Below, piece after piece: positions 14,313 through 22,322 of a DNA stretch of 24,927 nucleotides. Below the pieces are notes generated by a model. That model ran no database searches. It had not been told where the DNA came from and saw nothing but the letters and a program-made list of their open reading frames with translations. The number at the start of each line of letters is the position of its first letter. Positions within the stretch are counted from its first letter, which is position 1. Source of the DNA: an uncultured Streptomyces sp. (GTDB lineage Bacteria; Actinomycetota; Actinomycetes; Streptomycetales; Streptomycetaceae); the NCBI GenBank assembly GCA_946480485.1, contig CAMLJW010000016.1, positions 1 through 24,927 of the forward strand, in the 5' to 3' direction. The position numbers and the translations under genes were made by a program.

Positions 14313-15404
14313 GTGGCCGAGCTCCATGCCCGGTTCGCCCGCCATTTCGGCAGGTCGGAGCCCCGCGAGCGGGCACGGGACTACCTGAACGGGCTCCTCG
14401 CGCCGCTGGAGAGAAAAAACGGGTGGACGCTGTCCGAGCAGGTCGGACAGCTCCGCCCGGACGGTGTCCAGCGCCTGCTCAACCACTCCGACTGGGACGA
14501 GAACGCGGTACGCGACGACCTGCGCGACTTTGTCGTGGAGACCATCGGTGCCAAGGACGCGGTTCTGATCGGCGACGACACCGGTTTCCTGAAGAAGGGC
14601 ACCAGGTCCGCCGGAGTCCAGCGGCAGTACACCGGCACGGCAGGCCGCACGGAGAACTGTCAGATCGGGACATTCCTGGCCTACGCCTCCGCCAAGGGGC
14701 GGGCGTTGATCGACCGCGAGCTCTACATCCCCGTCTCCTGGACGGATGACCGAGACCGCTGCCGCGCGGCCGGGATCGACGACGAGGTCCCCTTCGCGAC
14801 CAAGAACGAGCACTTCAAGTGGATGCTGCAACGTGCCATCGACGCGGGCATCCCGTTCGCGTGGGTCACCGCCGACGAGGCATATGGACAGGTCAAACAC
14901 GTGCGGGTATGGCTGGAGGAACGCGGCGTCGCACACGTACTGGCCACCAAGGTCAACGACACCGTGATCACGGCGGCCGGCGGCGACGCCCGGGTGGACC
15001 AGCTCGTCGCCGCCCTGCCCCGGCAGGCGTGGAAGCGGATCTCCGGCGGCCAGGGCGCGCACGGGGAGCGGATCTACGACTGGGCCCGCGTCGCCATCCG
15101 CCCGTACTGGGAGAACGGCTTCGGCCACTGGGTGCTGGCCCGACGCAACGTCAGCGACCCGAGCGAGATCGCCTACTACGTCTGCTTCGGACCGGTCGAC
15201 TCCCGACTGAAAGACCTGGTCAAGGTGGCTGCCGCGAGGTGGGCGGTGGAGGAGTGCTTCCAGACCGCCAAGAGCGAGTGCGGACTGGACCACTACCAGG
15301 TGAGGCTCTACCGGGCCTGGTATCGCCACATCACCCTGGCCATGGCCGCGCTCGCCTACCTGACCGCCGTCCGCGCCGCAGAAGCCGCAAAAAGGGCAGC
15401 GTGA
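14313..15404 (+). CDS. IS701-family DDE transposase
   Basis: A 363-residue transposase starting at the GTG at 14313 with GAGGGG just upstream. Family marks: FGRSEPRERARDYLNGLLAP near the N-terminus, a first catalytic Asp in VLIGDDTGFLKKG (D88/D89), a second in WVTADEAYG (D188) and the Glu in WAVEECFQTAKSE (E313/E314), followed by the LAYLTAVRAA helix. It cuts and rejoins the inverted-repeat ends. The frame is open upstream to 14262 without a better start codon, so the N-terminus is uncertain. It stops after an A5 run at 15388-15393; related proteins as I recall them continue into a tail here encoded in the -1 frame. Confidence 0.92.
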   Translation: MAELHARFARHFGRSEPRERARDYLNGLLAPLERKNGWTLSEQVGQLRPDGVQRLLNHSDWDENAVRDDLRDFVVETIGAKDAVLIGDDTGFLKKGTRSAGVQRQYTGTAGRTENCQIGTFLAYASAKGRALIDRELYIPVSWTDDRDRCRAAGIDDEVPFATKNEHFKWMLQRAIDAGIPFAWVTADEAYGQVKHVRVWLEERGVAHVLATKVNDTVITAAGGDARVDQLVAALPRQAWKRISGGQGAHGERIYDWARVAIRPYWENGFGHWVLARRNVSDPSEIAYYVCFGPVDSRLKDLVKVAAARWAVEECFQTAKSECGLDHYQVRLYRAWYRHITLAMAALAYLTAVRAAEAAKRAA

Positions 15405-15601
15405 ACGACGAACAAGACCTCATACCCCTCAGCGTCCCGGAGATCCGCCGGTTGATCGGCCACATCGTCGTCGTGCCCCACCACCGCACCAACGACCATC
15501 ATCTGCACTGGTCACGCTTCCGACGACGCAGCCAGGCCCGAGCCCGCCGCTCCCACTACAAACGGCGAGGCCATAACCCACAGATGCGGTTGCAGTACTA
15601 G
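15401..15601 (+). CDS. IS701 transposase C-terminal tail in the -1 frame
   Basis: A 66-residue frame that could start at the GTG at 15401, overlapping the transposase stop (GTGA). It reads SVPEIRRLIGHIVVVPHHR, then HWSRFRRRSQARARRSHYKRRGH, a basic C-terminal region I associate with full-length IS701-type transposases. It could be a separate translationally coupled product, or be fused by a -1 slip at GCAAAAAGGG about 12 nt before the transposase stop, or mark an inactivating base loss. Its TAG stop lies inside the CTAG target duplication, not in the IS itself. Confidence 0.65.
   Translation: MNDEQDLIPLSVPEIRRLIGHIVVVPHHRTNDHHLHWSRFRRRSQARARRSHYKRRGHNPQMRLQY
15598..15601. repeat. CTAG target duplication, right copy, holding two stop codons
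   Basis: The palindromic CTAG supplies TAG on the minus strand to the capsid gene (15600-15598) and TAG on the plus strand to the transposase tail (15599-15601). Confidence 0.85.
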
Positions 15602-17088
15602 GCAGTTGTAGCAACGTTCAAAAGCCTCAGAGCGCCATCATTTACGACATCTGCCCCGACTCGGTAGTACGCATACCAACCGCGCGAACCGGATGGCCTG
15701 TTGTTGCCGGTGGCGAACAGGTGCGGGATGAACTCGACGGTCATCCCGACGCGGTCAGCTATGACATAGTTCGAGAGATCGCCGTAGGCGAGGACGTAGT
15801 TGTTCGCGGTGGCCGTGGCGCTGAACGCCCCGTCCATGTCCTCCGCCTCAAGCGCCGGACGTCCCAGCAGCATCGCCGGAACATCGGCGCCGATGCGCTC
15901 CCACATCTGAGCGCCACCGCTAGTGTCCATCTGCCGCACCAGGTTGTAGATCGCACGGTTCGCGACCCACGACGCGTTCGCCCGGTAACGGGCAGGCAGC
16001 GCCTGGTCCATCTTGTAGATGTCCGCCGCGGCGAACGTCTCTGCGGTGGTCGGCGCGACCTCCGACGAGCCGCCCGCCAGGGCTGTCACCAGACCGGTGG
16101 GCTGACCCGAGCCGGAACCCGTGGCGAACGCCGCCGCCTCCAGTGTGTCCTTGCCGAACGCCAGCAGGCGTGCGACCTCCTGGGTGACGTTGGCCTCGTC
16201 CTCGAGCGCCTCGATCGAGATCGGTACGAAGCCGGCCGCCTTGTGGACCGGGACCGTCGGCTGCGCGAACGTGGTGGCGTCGTCGGAGACCTCAGTGCCC
16301 TCCGCGTCCCACGACCAGGACACCGCGCCGCTGCTGACGCCATTCCAGACATCGCCGGTCGCGACCACGGTCCGGGCTGCCTCACGGATCTGGTTGCGGC
16401 TGCCGTTCGCCGTGATGATGACGGTCGGGTCGAGCTGGAACGGCACCAGATAGCCGCCCGCGTTGTCGGTCAGACTCATGGCACGCTCGAGGGCGCGCTG
16501 CTCGTCCGGGGACAGCATGTGACCCTTGCCAGCCGCGCACTTGGACCAAGCACGCATGTACTCGGGGCTGGACGTCGCCAAGCACAGCTTCGCGATGCGG
16601 GAATCGCCGTCGTCCCAGCGGGCGACGATGTCGGTCGACGCCTCACGGACGGCGTCGTCGGCACCAGACATCTTCTCGATGGCCGACAGGGCGCGGGAGC
16701 GCAGCTCGCGGGCAACCGTCGCCTTCGACTGCCCGAAGGTGCGGACCTCGGACAGATCCCACGGGTTGCGGAATCGCTGATCCTCCACCGAGTCGGGGTG
16801 CAGCACCGGGTCGAGGTCGTAGCCATCACGCGACGAGGTCGGCGTGCCGCCCTCAATCTTCGTAGCAGCCGGGCGACGCTCGGTCGTCTTGGTCGCCGAC
16901 CGGACCCGCTCCAGAGCAGCGGTGCGCTCCAGCTGGCGGCGGTGGTCGTCGACGTCGGCGAACTCGCGGGTCAGCTCGTCAAACGACTGCTCATCTTCGG
17001 CCGTCAGGTCGGCCTTTTCGCCGAGCCGCTCCAGCTCGGCCTGGATGTCCTTCAGGCGGATCACCGCCTGAGAGTGGGAAAGTTCCAT
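15598..17088 (-). CDS. Major capsid protein, HK97 family
   Basis: A 496-residue protein. The first 110 or so residues are a charged, coiled-coil delta domain (IRLKDIQAELERLGEKADLTAEDEQS), normally removed by the prohead protease. The remainder is the HK97 shell fold: GGYLVPFQLDPTVI, the TVVATGDVWNGVSSG region, VPISIEALEDEANVTQEVARLLAFGKDTLEAAAFATGSG (P-domain helix), WVANRAIYNLVRQMD and the closing ADVVNDGALRLLNVA. The ATG at 17088 overlaps the protease stop (TGATG). Its TAG is in the CTAG of the IS target, so the protein is intact in spite of the insertion. Confidence 0.95.
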   Translation of the reverse strand: MELSHSQAVIRLKDIQAELERLGEKADLTAEDEQSFDELTREFADVDDHRRQLERTAALERVRSATKTTERRPAATKIEGGTPTSSRDGYDLDPVLHPDSVEDQRFRNPWDLSEVRTFGQSKATVARELRSRALSAIEKMSGADDAVREASTDIVARWDDGDSRIAKLCLATSSPEYMRAWSKCAAGKGHMLSPDEQRALERAMSLTDNAGGYLVPFQLDPTVIITANGSRNQIREAARTVVATGDVWNGVSSGAVSWSWDAEGTEVSDDATTFAQPTVPVHKAAGFVPISIEALEDEANVTQEVARLLAFGKDTLEAAAFATGSGSGQPTGLVTALAGGSSEVAPTTAETFAAADIYKMDQALPARYRANASWVANRAIYNLVRQMDTSGGAQMWERIGADVPAMLLGRPALEAEDMDGAFSATATANNYVLAYGDLSNYVIADRVGMTVEFIPHLFATGNNRPSGSRGWYAYYRVGADVVNDGALRLLNVATTA

Positions 17089-18050
17089 CAGTTCTCGTCC
17101 TCATCGATGGGCGGCAGCTTGTCCTTCATGACCCCCGCGATCTCGCGGATGTACGACCGAAGGCGCGCTGACCTGGGGTTGTCGGTGTGCGACGGGTGCC
17201 CATCGGAGGGCGGCGCGTCGGTACTGCTCGGGGTAGGCGGGTGCTCGTCTGCGAGCGGCGCGCCAGTGGTGCGTCCAGGGGCCGGGTGCCCCGCAGGAGG
17301 CGGCGCGGCCGGGATACGGGCAGGCTGCTGGTAAAGCAGCGCAGTAGCGACCTCGCGCCGGAGCTCGGGGTCTTCCGGGACGCTCGGTGTAATGGTGTCC
17401 CGGGCCAGGGAGTAACGGATGCTGCGGGTCATCGCCTCGTCGTGGACCAGGCCATCGGCGACGCCCCGGGCCCGCACACTCACGCTCGTCCCTGCGTAGG
17501 CCGGGAAGACGACAGGGCCCAACTCACGGCACTTCAGCTCGATCAGCTCGCGCCGCAGTGGCCCCCGGTCGCCGGGCATCCACAGCAAATCCAGGACTTC
17601 CTCCGGCTTGACGAGCTTCCCGTTGACGTCGCGCCACTCCTCGCGGACGACCTCGAACCGGAAGCTCATGCCGTTGACTGTCTGCTCTGCGATGGCATCC
17701 CGGACGGGCTGGATCAGCCAGTTGTCCGTGATCCGGCCCTCGACGAACAGGCCCTGATCGTCCTCGCGCAGGTCGGTGATCGAGCCGATCGGTAGCGAGC
17801 CGATTAGCGGGTGACGGCCGTGGTCGAACTGCATGACCGGCACTGATTCGCGGATCGTCTTACGGAAGGCACCCTTGCGGATCGTCTCGGTGAACCGGCC
17901 CTCCCAGGAATCGATCTCGGTGTCCTGGCCGAACACCGCGGCGTAACCGGACAGCGTGCGTCCGTCTCCCTCGCCGTCGTCCTCGGCTCGCAGGAACTGA
18001 AACGGCGCGGACCTTTCCAGGTCGCGCGCCGCAGGGTGCAGGGTGCCCAT
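17088..18050 (-). CDS. HK97-family prohead protease
   Basis: A 320-residue serine protease that trims the capsid delta domain and itself during head maturation. Seen: the fold start LSGYAAVFGQDTEI, the catalytic His in VMQFDHGRHP (H77) and catalytic Ser in NGMSFRF (S129), followed by the family closing strand VVFPAYAGTSVSVRA (about 195-210). The C-terminal 100 residues are Pro-rich and low complexity (AAPPPAGHPAPG, TPSSTDAPPSDG), so probably a disordered or scaffold-like extension. Its start overlaps the portal stop by 1 nt and it lies between portal and capsid, the usual order. Confidence 0.93.
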   Translation of the reverse strand: MGTLHPAARDLERSAPFQFLRAEDDGEGDGRTLSGYAAVFGQDTEIDSWEGRFTETIRKGAFRKTIRESVPVMQFDHGRHPLIGSLPIGSITDLREDDQGLFVEGRITDNWLIQPVRDAIAEQTVNGMSFRFEVVREEWRDVNGKLVKPEEVLDLLWMPGDRGPLRRELIELKCRELGPVVFPAYAGTSVSVRARGVADGLVHDEAMTRSIRYSLARDTITPSVPEDPELRREVATALLYQQPARIPAAPPPAGHPAPGRTTGAPLADEHPPTPSSTDAPPSDGHPSHTDNPRSARLRSYIREIAGVMKDKLPPIDEDEN

Positions 18051-19408
18051 CAGGTCCCCTCCTCGGTAGGTATCTGCGGGGCAGAGGTCGCGGTCGTCCC
18101 GGGCGGCTGGAGTTGGACGCTGAACAAGCCGAGGTGCTCCAAGAGCCCGTAGTCCTCGGCCTCCACTGCGGCCACCACGCTCTTCGGCGTGTAGCCCGCG
18201 TCAGTGAGAGACCTGATGGTCTGCGCCTGCCGGAACTGGATCTCCGCAGCGTCCTTGCGGTCCTCCCGCAGGAACGGCACATCGCGGGAGTCATACCAGA
18301 GCCGCACCGCACTGGAGCCGCTGCCGGGCGGCTTGACCAGGCGCATGAATGACCCGGCGACGTTCTGCCACAGCGGATGAATCGTGCCGTCCGCGAAACG
18401 GCGGCGGGCCTGGCTGTAGTTGGAATACGTCGCGGCCTGCAGGCCCTCCGACAAGCCCACAATGACCGGAGGCACACCAGCAGCAGCCGCGATGCGCGTC
18501 TCCCCCGCTCCCTGCACGCTGGTGAAATCCAGCTGCTGGAAGTCCTTACCGACCACGGTCACGTCGGCGCCCCCGCCCAAGTACATGGTCTTGTAGGCGT
18601 TCTCGACGCCCCGATGCGAGGTGTCCATCCTCGCGACGAACTTCTCGAACGCCTCCGGCGCAACCTCACGCGCCAACCTGACCACCATGTTCGGCGTGGC
18701 AGCGTTCTCGAAGAACCGCTGCTTATGCGCATTCATCAGATTGTCGTTGCTGGTCTCGCGGACAATCGGAGTCATCCACGACATGCCGCGGAACGTCGCC
18801 AGTGGATCAGGGGTCGGCGCGAAATGCGCCACCTCATCCGGCAAGAACGGCACCGGCTCACGGCTGCCTCCCGGCCCGCCCTCGGTGTACAGGTAGCCCA
18901 GCCGACGCCACCCGACCTGACCGCCGCGCAACTGCCGCGGCTCCAGCACAATGTCGACCCAGTCCGGGCGCAGGCGCACCATCTCGCCCTCCAGCACAGC
19001 CCAGTACGAGTTCCCAGCCAGATCCGCATCCCACAGAACCCGGGCCAGCAGGTCCTGCGTGGTACCGCCCACCCACGGCTCCTCCAGAAGCCGCAGATCC
19101 GGCGTGCCGAACATCTCGCTCGGCCGGCCGTTGTTCAGCCGCTGCCACTGGAACCGGGCCGCCGAAAACACCAGCTGCCGCACCGACAGGCAAGAGAACA
19201 AGACACCGTTCGTCACCGCCCGCGTCGCGAACCCAGTGAAGTCATTCGGGATCCGCTCCGCAGCCTGGCCGGGCATCGTCTGCTGTACGCCGGTCGGATA
19301 GTAGGAAGCACCGCCGAACGTGAAGCTGTTGACGTAGTCCTCAAGCGTCGCGATATGCCGCTCCTCGGCCGCAGGGCGCCCGCGCAAAGCCCGCCACAAG
19401 CTCGTCAC
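18050..19408 (-). CDS. Portal protein, HK97 family
   Basis: A 452-residue protein forming the dodecameric DNA gate at one capsid vertex. Typical segments: AVTNGVLFSCLSVRQLVFSAARFQW (N-terminal stem), DLLARVLWDADLAGNSYWAV, LRPDWVDIVLEP, EVAHFAPTPDPLATFRGMSWM, AGVPPVIVGLSEGLQAATYSNYSQARRRFADGTIHPLWQ. The last block is a well-known portal signature. The C-terminus is Pro/Thr-rich. The GTG start at 19408 overlaps the stop of the small membrane protein (GTGA). It follows the terminase and precedes the protease, as usual. Confidence 0.95.
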   Translation of the reverse strand: MTSLWRALRGRPAAEERHIATLEDYVNSFTFGGASYYPTGVQQTMPGQAAERIPNDFTGFATRAVTNGVLFSCLSVRQLVFSAARFQWQRLNNGRPSEMFGTPDLRLLEEPWVGGTTQDLLARVLWDADLAGNSYWAVLEGEMVRLRPDWVDIVLEPRQLRGGQVGWRRLGYLYTEGGPGGSREPVPFLPDEVAHFAPTPDPLATFRGMSWMTPIVRETSNDNLMNAHKQRFFENAATPNMVVRLAREVAPEAFEKFVARMDTSHRGVENAYKTMYLGGGADVTVVGKDFQQLDFTSVQGAGETRIAAAAGVPPVIVGLSEGLQAATYSNYSQARRRFADGTIHPLWQNVAGSFMRLVKPPGSGSSAVRLWYDSRDVPFLREDRKDAAEIQFRQAQTIRSLTDAGYTPKSVVAAVEAEDYGLLEHLGLFSVQLQPPGTTATSAPQIPTEEGT

Positions 19409-19602
19409 AGGCGCCCCCTCCCGCCGCCCTCAGCAGGCTCCACATCAGCCAGCAGCAGGCAGTACGCCGCCAGCAGCACCCCGCCCGTCATCAGACCGCC
19501 GGCCAGATCAACGGCAAGCCACACGCCAGCCGTAAAGAGGAGACCGCCAACCATCACACCCACCCGCGCAAGTACTGCGCGGCTCACCTGAAGGCGACCC
19601 AC
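19405..19602 (-). CDS. Small two-helix membrane protein between terminase and portal
   Basis: A 65-residue protein from a GTG at 19602 that overlaps the terminase 3' end by 19 nt. Two hydrophobic helices (about residues 13-33 and 35-50; GVMVGGLLFTAGVWLAVDLA and GGVLLAAYCLLLADV) lie between short polar ends. Small membrane proteins at this place are seen in some Streptomyces prophages. The function is unknown; it is too far from the lysis genes to assume a holin. Overlap on both sides supports that it is real. Confidence 0.75.
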   Translation of the reverse strand: MGRLQVSRAVLARVGVMVGGLLFTAGVWLAVDLAGGLMTGGVLLAAYCLLLADVEPAEGGGRGRL

Positions 19603-21095
19603 GGCTCCACCTCCTCCTCCGGCTCATCGATCTCGACACCCAGCCCCCACTTCGCGAGCGTCACCGTCACCAGCGGGCTGATATCCACCGAGACGCCCCG
19701 CCGGGCCCACGCCCAGGCCTCGCCCAGGTCCCGCTTCCGAGCGCCCGCCAGAGCACTGGCCAGCGGCGCCTGATCCAGATGCACCAGCTCCCGGGCAGCC
19801 ACCGCGTCATAGAACTGGCCGCACGCCTGCGCGTACTGGCGCGCCTTCGGCTGCACCACCTCGACACCTAGCGCCCGCTCCAACTCCGGGATCAGCGACC
19901 CGGCCGGCCCGGAAGCATCCACCACCCACACCCGCGGGCTCCAGCGCTCATGCAGGTCACGGGCCCGTTCCACAATCCATCCGGTCCCCTGCCGATGATC
20001 GACGACCTCCACGTGGGTGACATCACCCGAGGTACCGGCCACGCCGATCGCCCCCCAGGAACGCTCCGGCGTCACGTCGATCGAGAACGCCACCGGGTCC
20101 TCTGGTCGGCTATCGCCGTCCGCCAGGGCCCGCCACGCATCCTCGCCGATCACCGTCCACGTGCCAGCCGTGTCCGACGGGTAGTCGCCCACCCCGAGCC
20201 GCTCACGGGCGAACACCGCATCGCCCATCGACAGTCGCTCGTTTCGGACGTGCTCGGTACTGATACGGATTCCCAGTGCCGGATTCGACCGCGCCCACGC
20301 CGCCGGATCATGCTCGTCGTCGTGCTCCGTACAGCCCGTCGTGCACTCCGAGACGTGCGGATCGATTGACCACTCGAAGTACGCCAGCGACGGATCCGCC
20401 TCGCCCGACTCCGCGGCCTCCAGGGCCCGGTTCCGCAGCCGGCCCAACTGCACCGACGATGGGCCGATGCCCGCCGAACCGAGATACCAGATCTGCGGGT
20501 TGGGTACCGCAGCCATCGTCGGCATAAGCGCGCCCATCGCGTCATCGCCGAGGATCATCGCCTCATCCAGCACATTGAGATCACCAGTAAAGCCACGGCC
20601 CGAGCCACCCGAGCGGGCCAGGAACCGCAGCACCTGCCCCGTGACGAGTTCGATCGCTTCCTCGCCCGTGGTCTTCCGCACCCGCAGCACACGCTTCCGC
20701 AGGTCAGGGCAGCCCATAACGAGCTGCTCGATCCGGCGGAACGCGACGATCGAGGTCTTGAACTCGTGTGCCGAGTGCAGGATCAGCTTCTCGCCCAGCA
20801 GGAACAGCCCCGCCAGCTCCCTGGCTTCGATGACGCCGCCCTTGCCGTTCTGTCGCGGCACGTTCACCGCGACCTCGAACGCAGACCAATTGCCGCCCTC
20901 CCGCTCCCGCAGACCCACGTCAAGGATGTGCTGCTGCCAGGGATCCAGCTTCAGGCCGGCCAGGGCCGCGAGCTCGACCGCCTCCTGCCCCGACGAGGAG
21001 ACGAACTCCAACGGAGCCGTGAACAGGCGCGGCGCCTGCATGCCGCGGAGCTCAGGCCCCGCGACGGCGGGCCTCTCGCTTACGAGTGAGCTCAT
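19584..21095 (-). CDS. terL: Terminase large subunit
   Basis: A 503-residue DNA-packaging motor and nuclease. Walker A is VPRQNGKG (79-86), Walker B is LNVLDE (173-178), with ASP-like DPWQQHILD (51-59) ahead. The nuclease half shows a first acidic residue in FSIDVTPERS (D340) and another in VWVVDASGPAG (D393). Lengths of about 500 residues are normal for this HK97-like subgroup. The ATG at 21095 overlaps the small subunit gene by 44 nt, and GGAGGAGGGGG lies upstream. Cohesive or headful packaging cannot be told from the sequence alone. Confidence 0.95.
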   Translation of the reverse strand: MSSLVSERPAVAGPELRGMQAPRLFTAPLEFVSSSGQEAVELAALAGLKLDPWQQHILDVGLREREGGNWSAFEVAVNVPRQNGKGGVIEARELAGLFLLGEKLILHSAHEFKTSIVAFRRIEQLVMGCPDLRKRVLRVRKTTGEEAIELVTGQVLRFLARSGGSGRGFTGDLNVLDEAMILGDDAMGALMPTMAAVPNPQIWYLGSAGIGPSSVQLGRLRNRALEAAESGEADPSLAYFEWSIDPHVSECTTGCTEHDDEHDPAAWARSNPALGIRISTEHVRNERLSMGDAVFARERLGVGDYPSDTAGTWTVIGEDAWRALADGDSRPEDPVAFSIDVTPERSWGAIGVAGTSGDVTHVEVVDHRQGTGWIVERARDLHERWSPRVWVVDASGPAGSLIPELERALGVEVVQPKARQYAQACGQFYDAVAARELVHLDQAPLASALAGARKRDLGEAWAWARRGVSVDISPLVTVTLAKWGLGVEIDEPEEEVEPWVAFR

Positions 21096-21306
21096 CGAGC
21101 GCGTCCCCCTCCTCCCCGACGGGGGCGAGCTTGCGCAGCTCGTTCATGATCGGCCGCAGCTTGTCGGCGACAACGGCCTTCGCCGTGGGTGCATCCGAGG
21201 CGTCGATCGCCTTCGCGAGGTCGAGGGCAACGGCCGCCATGCCGGGTGACGTCTCATCGGCATGGAGATCGTCAAGCTCAGCTTGGATCTTGGCGGCGAC
21301 GCTCAT
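21052..21306 (-). CDS. Putative terminase small subunit
   Basis: An 84-residue, mostly helical acidic protein. ATG at 21306 is preferred over the GTG at 21312, because GGGGG lies 5 nt upstream of the ATG. The sequence has helices SVAAKIQAELDDLHA, MAAVALDLAKAIDAS and LRPIMNELRKLAP, ending in a basic LTRKREARRRGA tail. It overlaps the large subunit by 44 nt, and short proteins of this kind directly before it are taken as small terminases in actinophages. I see no clear helix-turn-helix, so the role rests mainly on position. Confidence 0.7.
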   Translation of the reverse strand: MSVAAKIQAELDDLHADETSPGMAAVALDLAKAIDASDAPTAKAVVADKLRPIMNELRKLAPVGEEGDALDELTRKREARRRGA

Positions 21307-21328
21307 GATCACCCCCGGCCATAACAGA

Positions 21329-21352
21329 GCGTCACATCACCTAGAGTGACGC
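21329..21352. promoter_or_regulatory. GCGTCAC dyad before the packaging operon
   Basis: Inverted repeat GCGTCAC (21329-21335) / GTGACGC (21346-21352) with a 10-nt centre, 23 nt upstream of the terminase small subunit start. It could be an operator or a terminase recognition site. The gap 21307-21674 has no coding frame I believe in. Confidence 0.4.
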
Positions 21353-21407
21353 CCACTAAAACGCTGGAGTTCACTTCGGCGGATTAGGTCTTTCAAAATC
21401 GCCGCGC

Positions 21408-21442
21408 AAAAAATCGGGCGACAAGGGCGTTTGGGTCGCCCG
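21408..21442 (-). terminator. Rho-independent terminator of the small-gene unit
   Basis: On the minus strand an 8-bp stem CGGGCGAC / GTCGCCCG with a 12-nt loop is followed directly by ATTTTTT. It ends transcription coming from the kinase gene before the packaging genes. Confidence 0.85.
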
Positions 21443-21674
21443 GTCTCCACCATTTCTCGATGGCCCAGGGCCCCCCATCCCCAACCGGATGACCTTCGAT
21501 CGGCCTGCACTCAGGGGGTTCGATCACGCTGTGCACCGCACGTCACCGTCACGGTTCACGCAACGCGATGTTGGCGGATCGTCGGCGATGCCCGGTGGGG
21601 CGCTGGCATGGGCCCCCTTGAACGCCTCACGCATTGTCATATCGGTGGGCGAACTCAGCGTGATGAAGGTCCAA

Positions 21675-22115
21675 TCACCATTGGCGTGACGCTTGGCGTG
21701 TCACAGTCTGTGTGCGTGCTGCGTGCTGGCTGCTGTACCAGCGTGTGGCCACGGCCTGCATGCCTGGCTGCCGCATGTCCCGCACGCGCTGCATCACCAC
21801 GTCACGGCCAGGGTCGACGGTGACGACCTTGGCGTCGAGGCGCTTATACCTGGCGAGGGCCTTGGCGCTGGGCATCGTGTGGATCAGGTAGACGTCAACG
21901 GTGTCGCGGTGCTGGACGGCTTCGTCGATGGCCGCGAACCGTGCACGGTGCGCGACCTTCAGCAGGGTCTCGTCGTGGTCCCAGCTTGGAGCGCCTGGTC
22001 CGGCGAGTGCGAGGGCGATGCGGTCCAGGTCGATGACGATGTCACGGGCTGTTGCGCGTGCGGTGACCCATGATGACTTGCCCGCAGCGGGCGGGCCGGT
22101 GATGACGTACAGCAC
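21675..22115 (-). CDS. P-loop NTPase, kinase-like
   Basis: A 146-residue protein starting at a GTG (22115), with Walker A GPPAAGKSS at residues 7-15 and an Asp pair in IVIDLDRI. The fold and length match small phage AAA/polynucleotide-kinase-like P-loop proteins, which phosphorylate nucleic-acid ends or small substrates. A later VVTVDPGRDVVMQRVRDMRQPGM contains the arginine pattern of the kinase lid. It lies 6 nt after the small acidic gene. Substrate is unknown. Confidence 0.85.
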   Translation of the reverse strand: MLYVITGPPAAGKSSWVTARATARDIVIDLDRIALALAGPGAPSWDHDETLLKVAHRARFAAIDEAVQHRDTVDVYLIHTMPSAKALARYKRLDAKVVTVDPGRDVVMQRVRDMRQPGMQAVATRWYSSQHAARTQTVTRQASRQW

Positions 22116-22121
22116 GGTGCG

Positions 22122-22316
22122 TCAGCTCACGAGCGGAGGGCTGGCGAGCAGCTGGTGCCCGCGCTGCTGGTACCAGCTGGCGAGTGCGGCCTCGACGACG
22201 TCGCGGACCTCTATCTCGACGTCGTCCGCGTACATCGTCTCGCCGTCCCGCGTGGGAAGGTCCTCGCAGTCGAGGATGGTGAAGGCGACCTCGACGTGTC
22301 GGCGTTCCTTGGACAC
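22122..22316 (-). CDS. Small acidic protein of unknown function
   Basis: A 64-residue protein from a GTG at 22316, with GGAGG about 11 nt upstream. It reads HVEVAFTILDCEDLPT then MYADDVEIEVRDVVEAALASWYQQRG: two or three strands and one helix, net acidic. I do not recognise a family. It lies 6 nt after the HNH gene and 6 nt before the kinase-like gene, so it belongs to the same transcript. Confidence 0.72.
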   Translation of the reverse strand: MSKERRHVEVAFTILDCEDLPTRDGETMYADDVEIEVRDVVEAALASWYQQRGHQLLASPPLVS

Positions 22317-22322
22317 TGGCCG

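Larger units (their letters stand above)
14211..15597 (+). mobile_element. IS701-family insertion sequence, 1387 bp
   Basis: Ends are 17-bp perfect terminal inverted repeats, TACTGCAACCGCATCTG, at 14211-14227 and (inverted) 15581-15597. CTAG flanks both sides. The element encodes a DDE transposase on the plus strand, against the direction of phage genes, and a C-terminal extension in the -1 frame. It lies directly against the capsid stop codon. The sharp ends and full-length transposase suggest a fairly recent insertion. Confidence 0.93.

Noticed and set aside
21408..21442. The inverted repeat here as a cos or terminase site
   Set aside because: Its minus-strand form has a 6-T tract directly after the stem, so it is a terminator.
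21489..21689. A 66-codon plus-strand frame in the packaging gap
   Set aside because: No ribosome site, no domain pattern, and it crosses the end of the kinase gene.
21681..21700. Direct repeat TTGGCGTG twice, 12 nt apart
   Set aside because: It lies at the end of the kinase-like coding sequence and is explained by repeated Thr/Gln/Arg codons.
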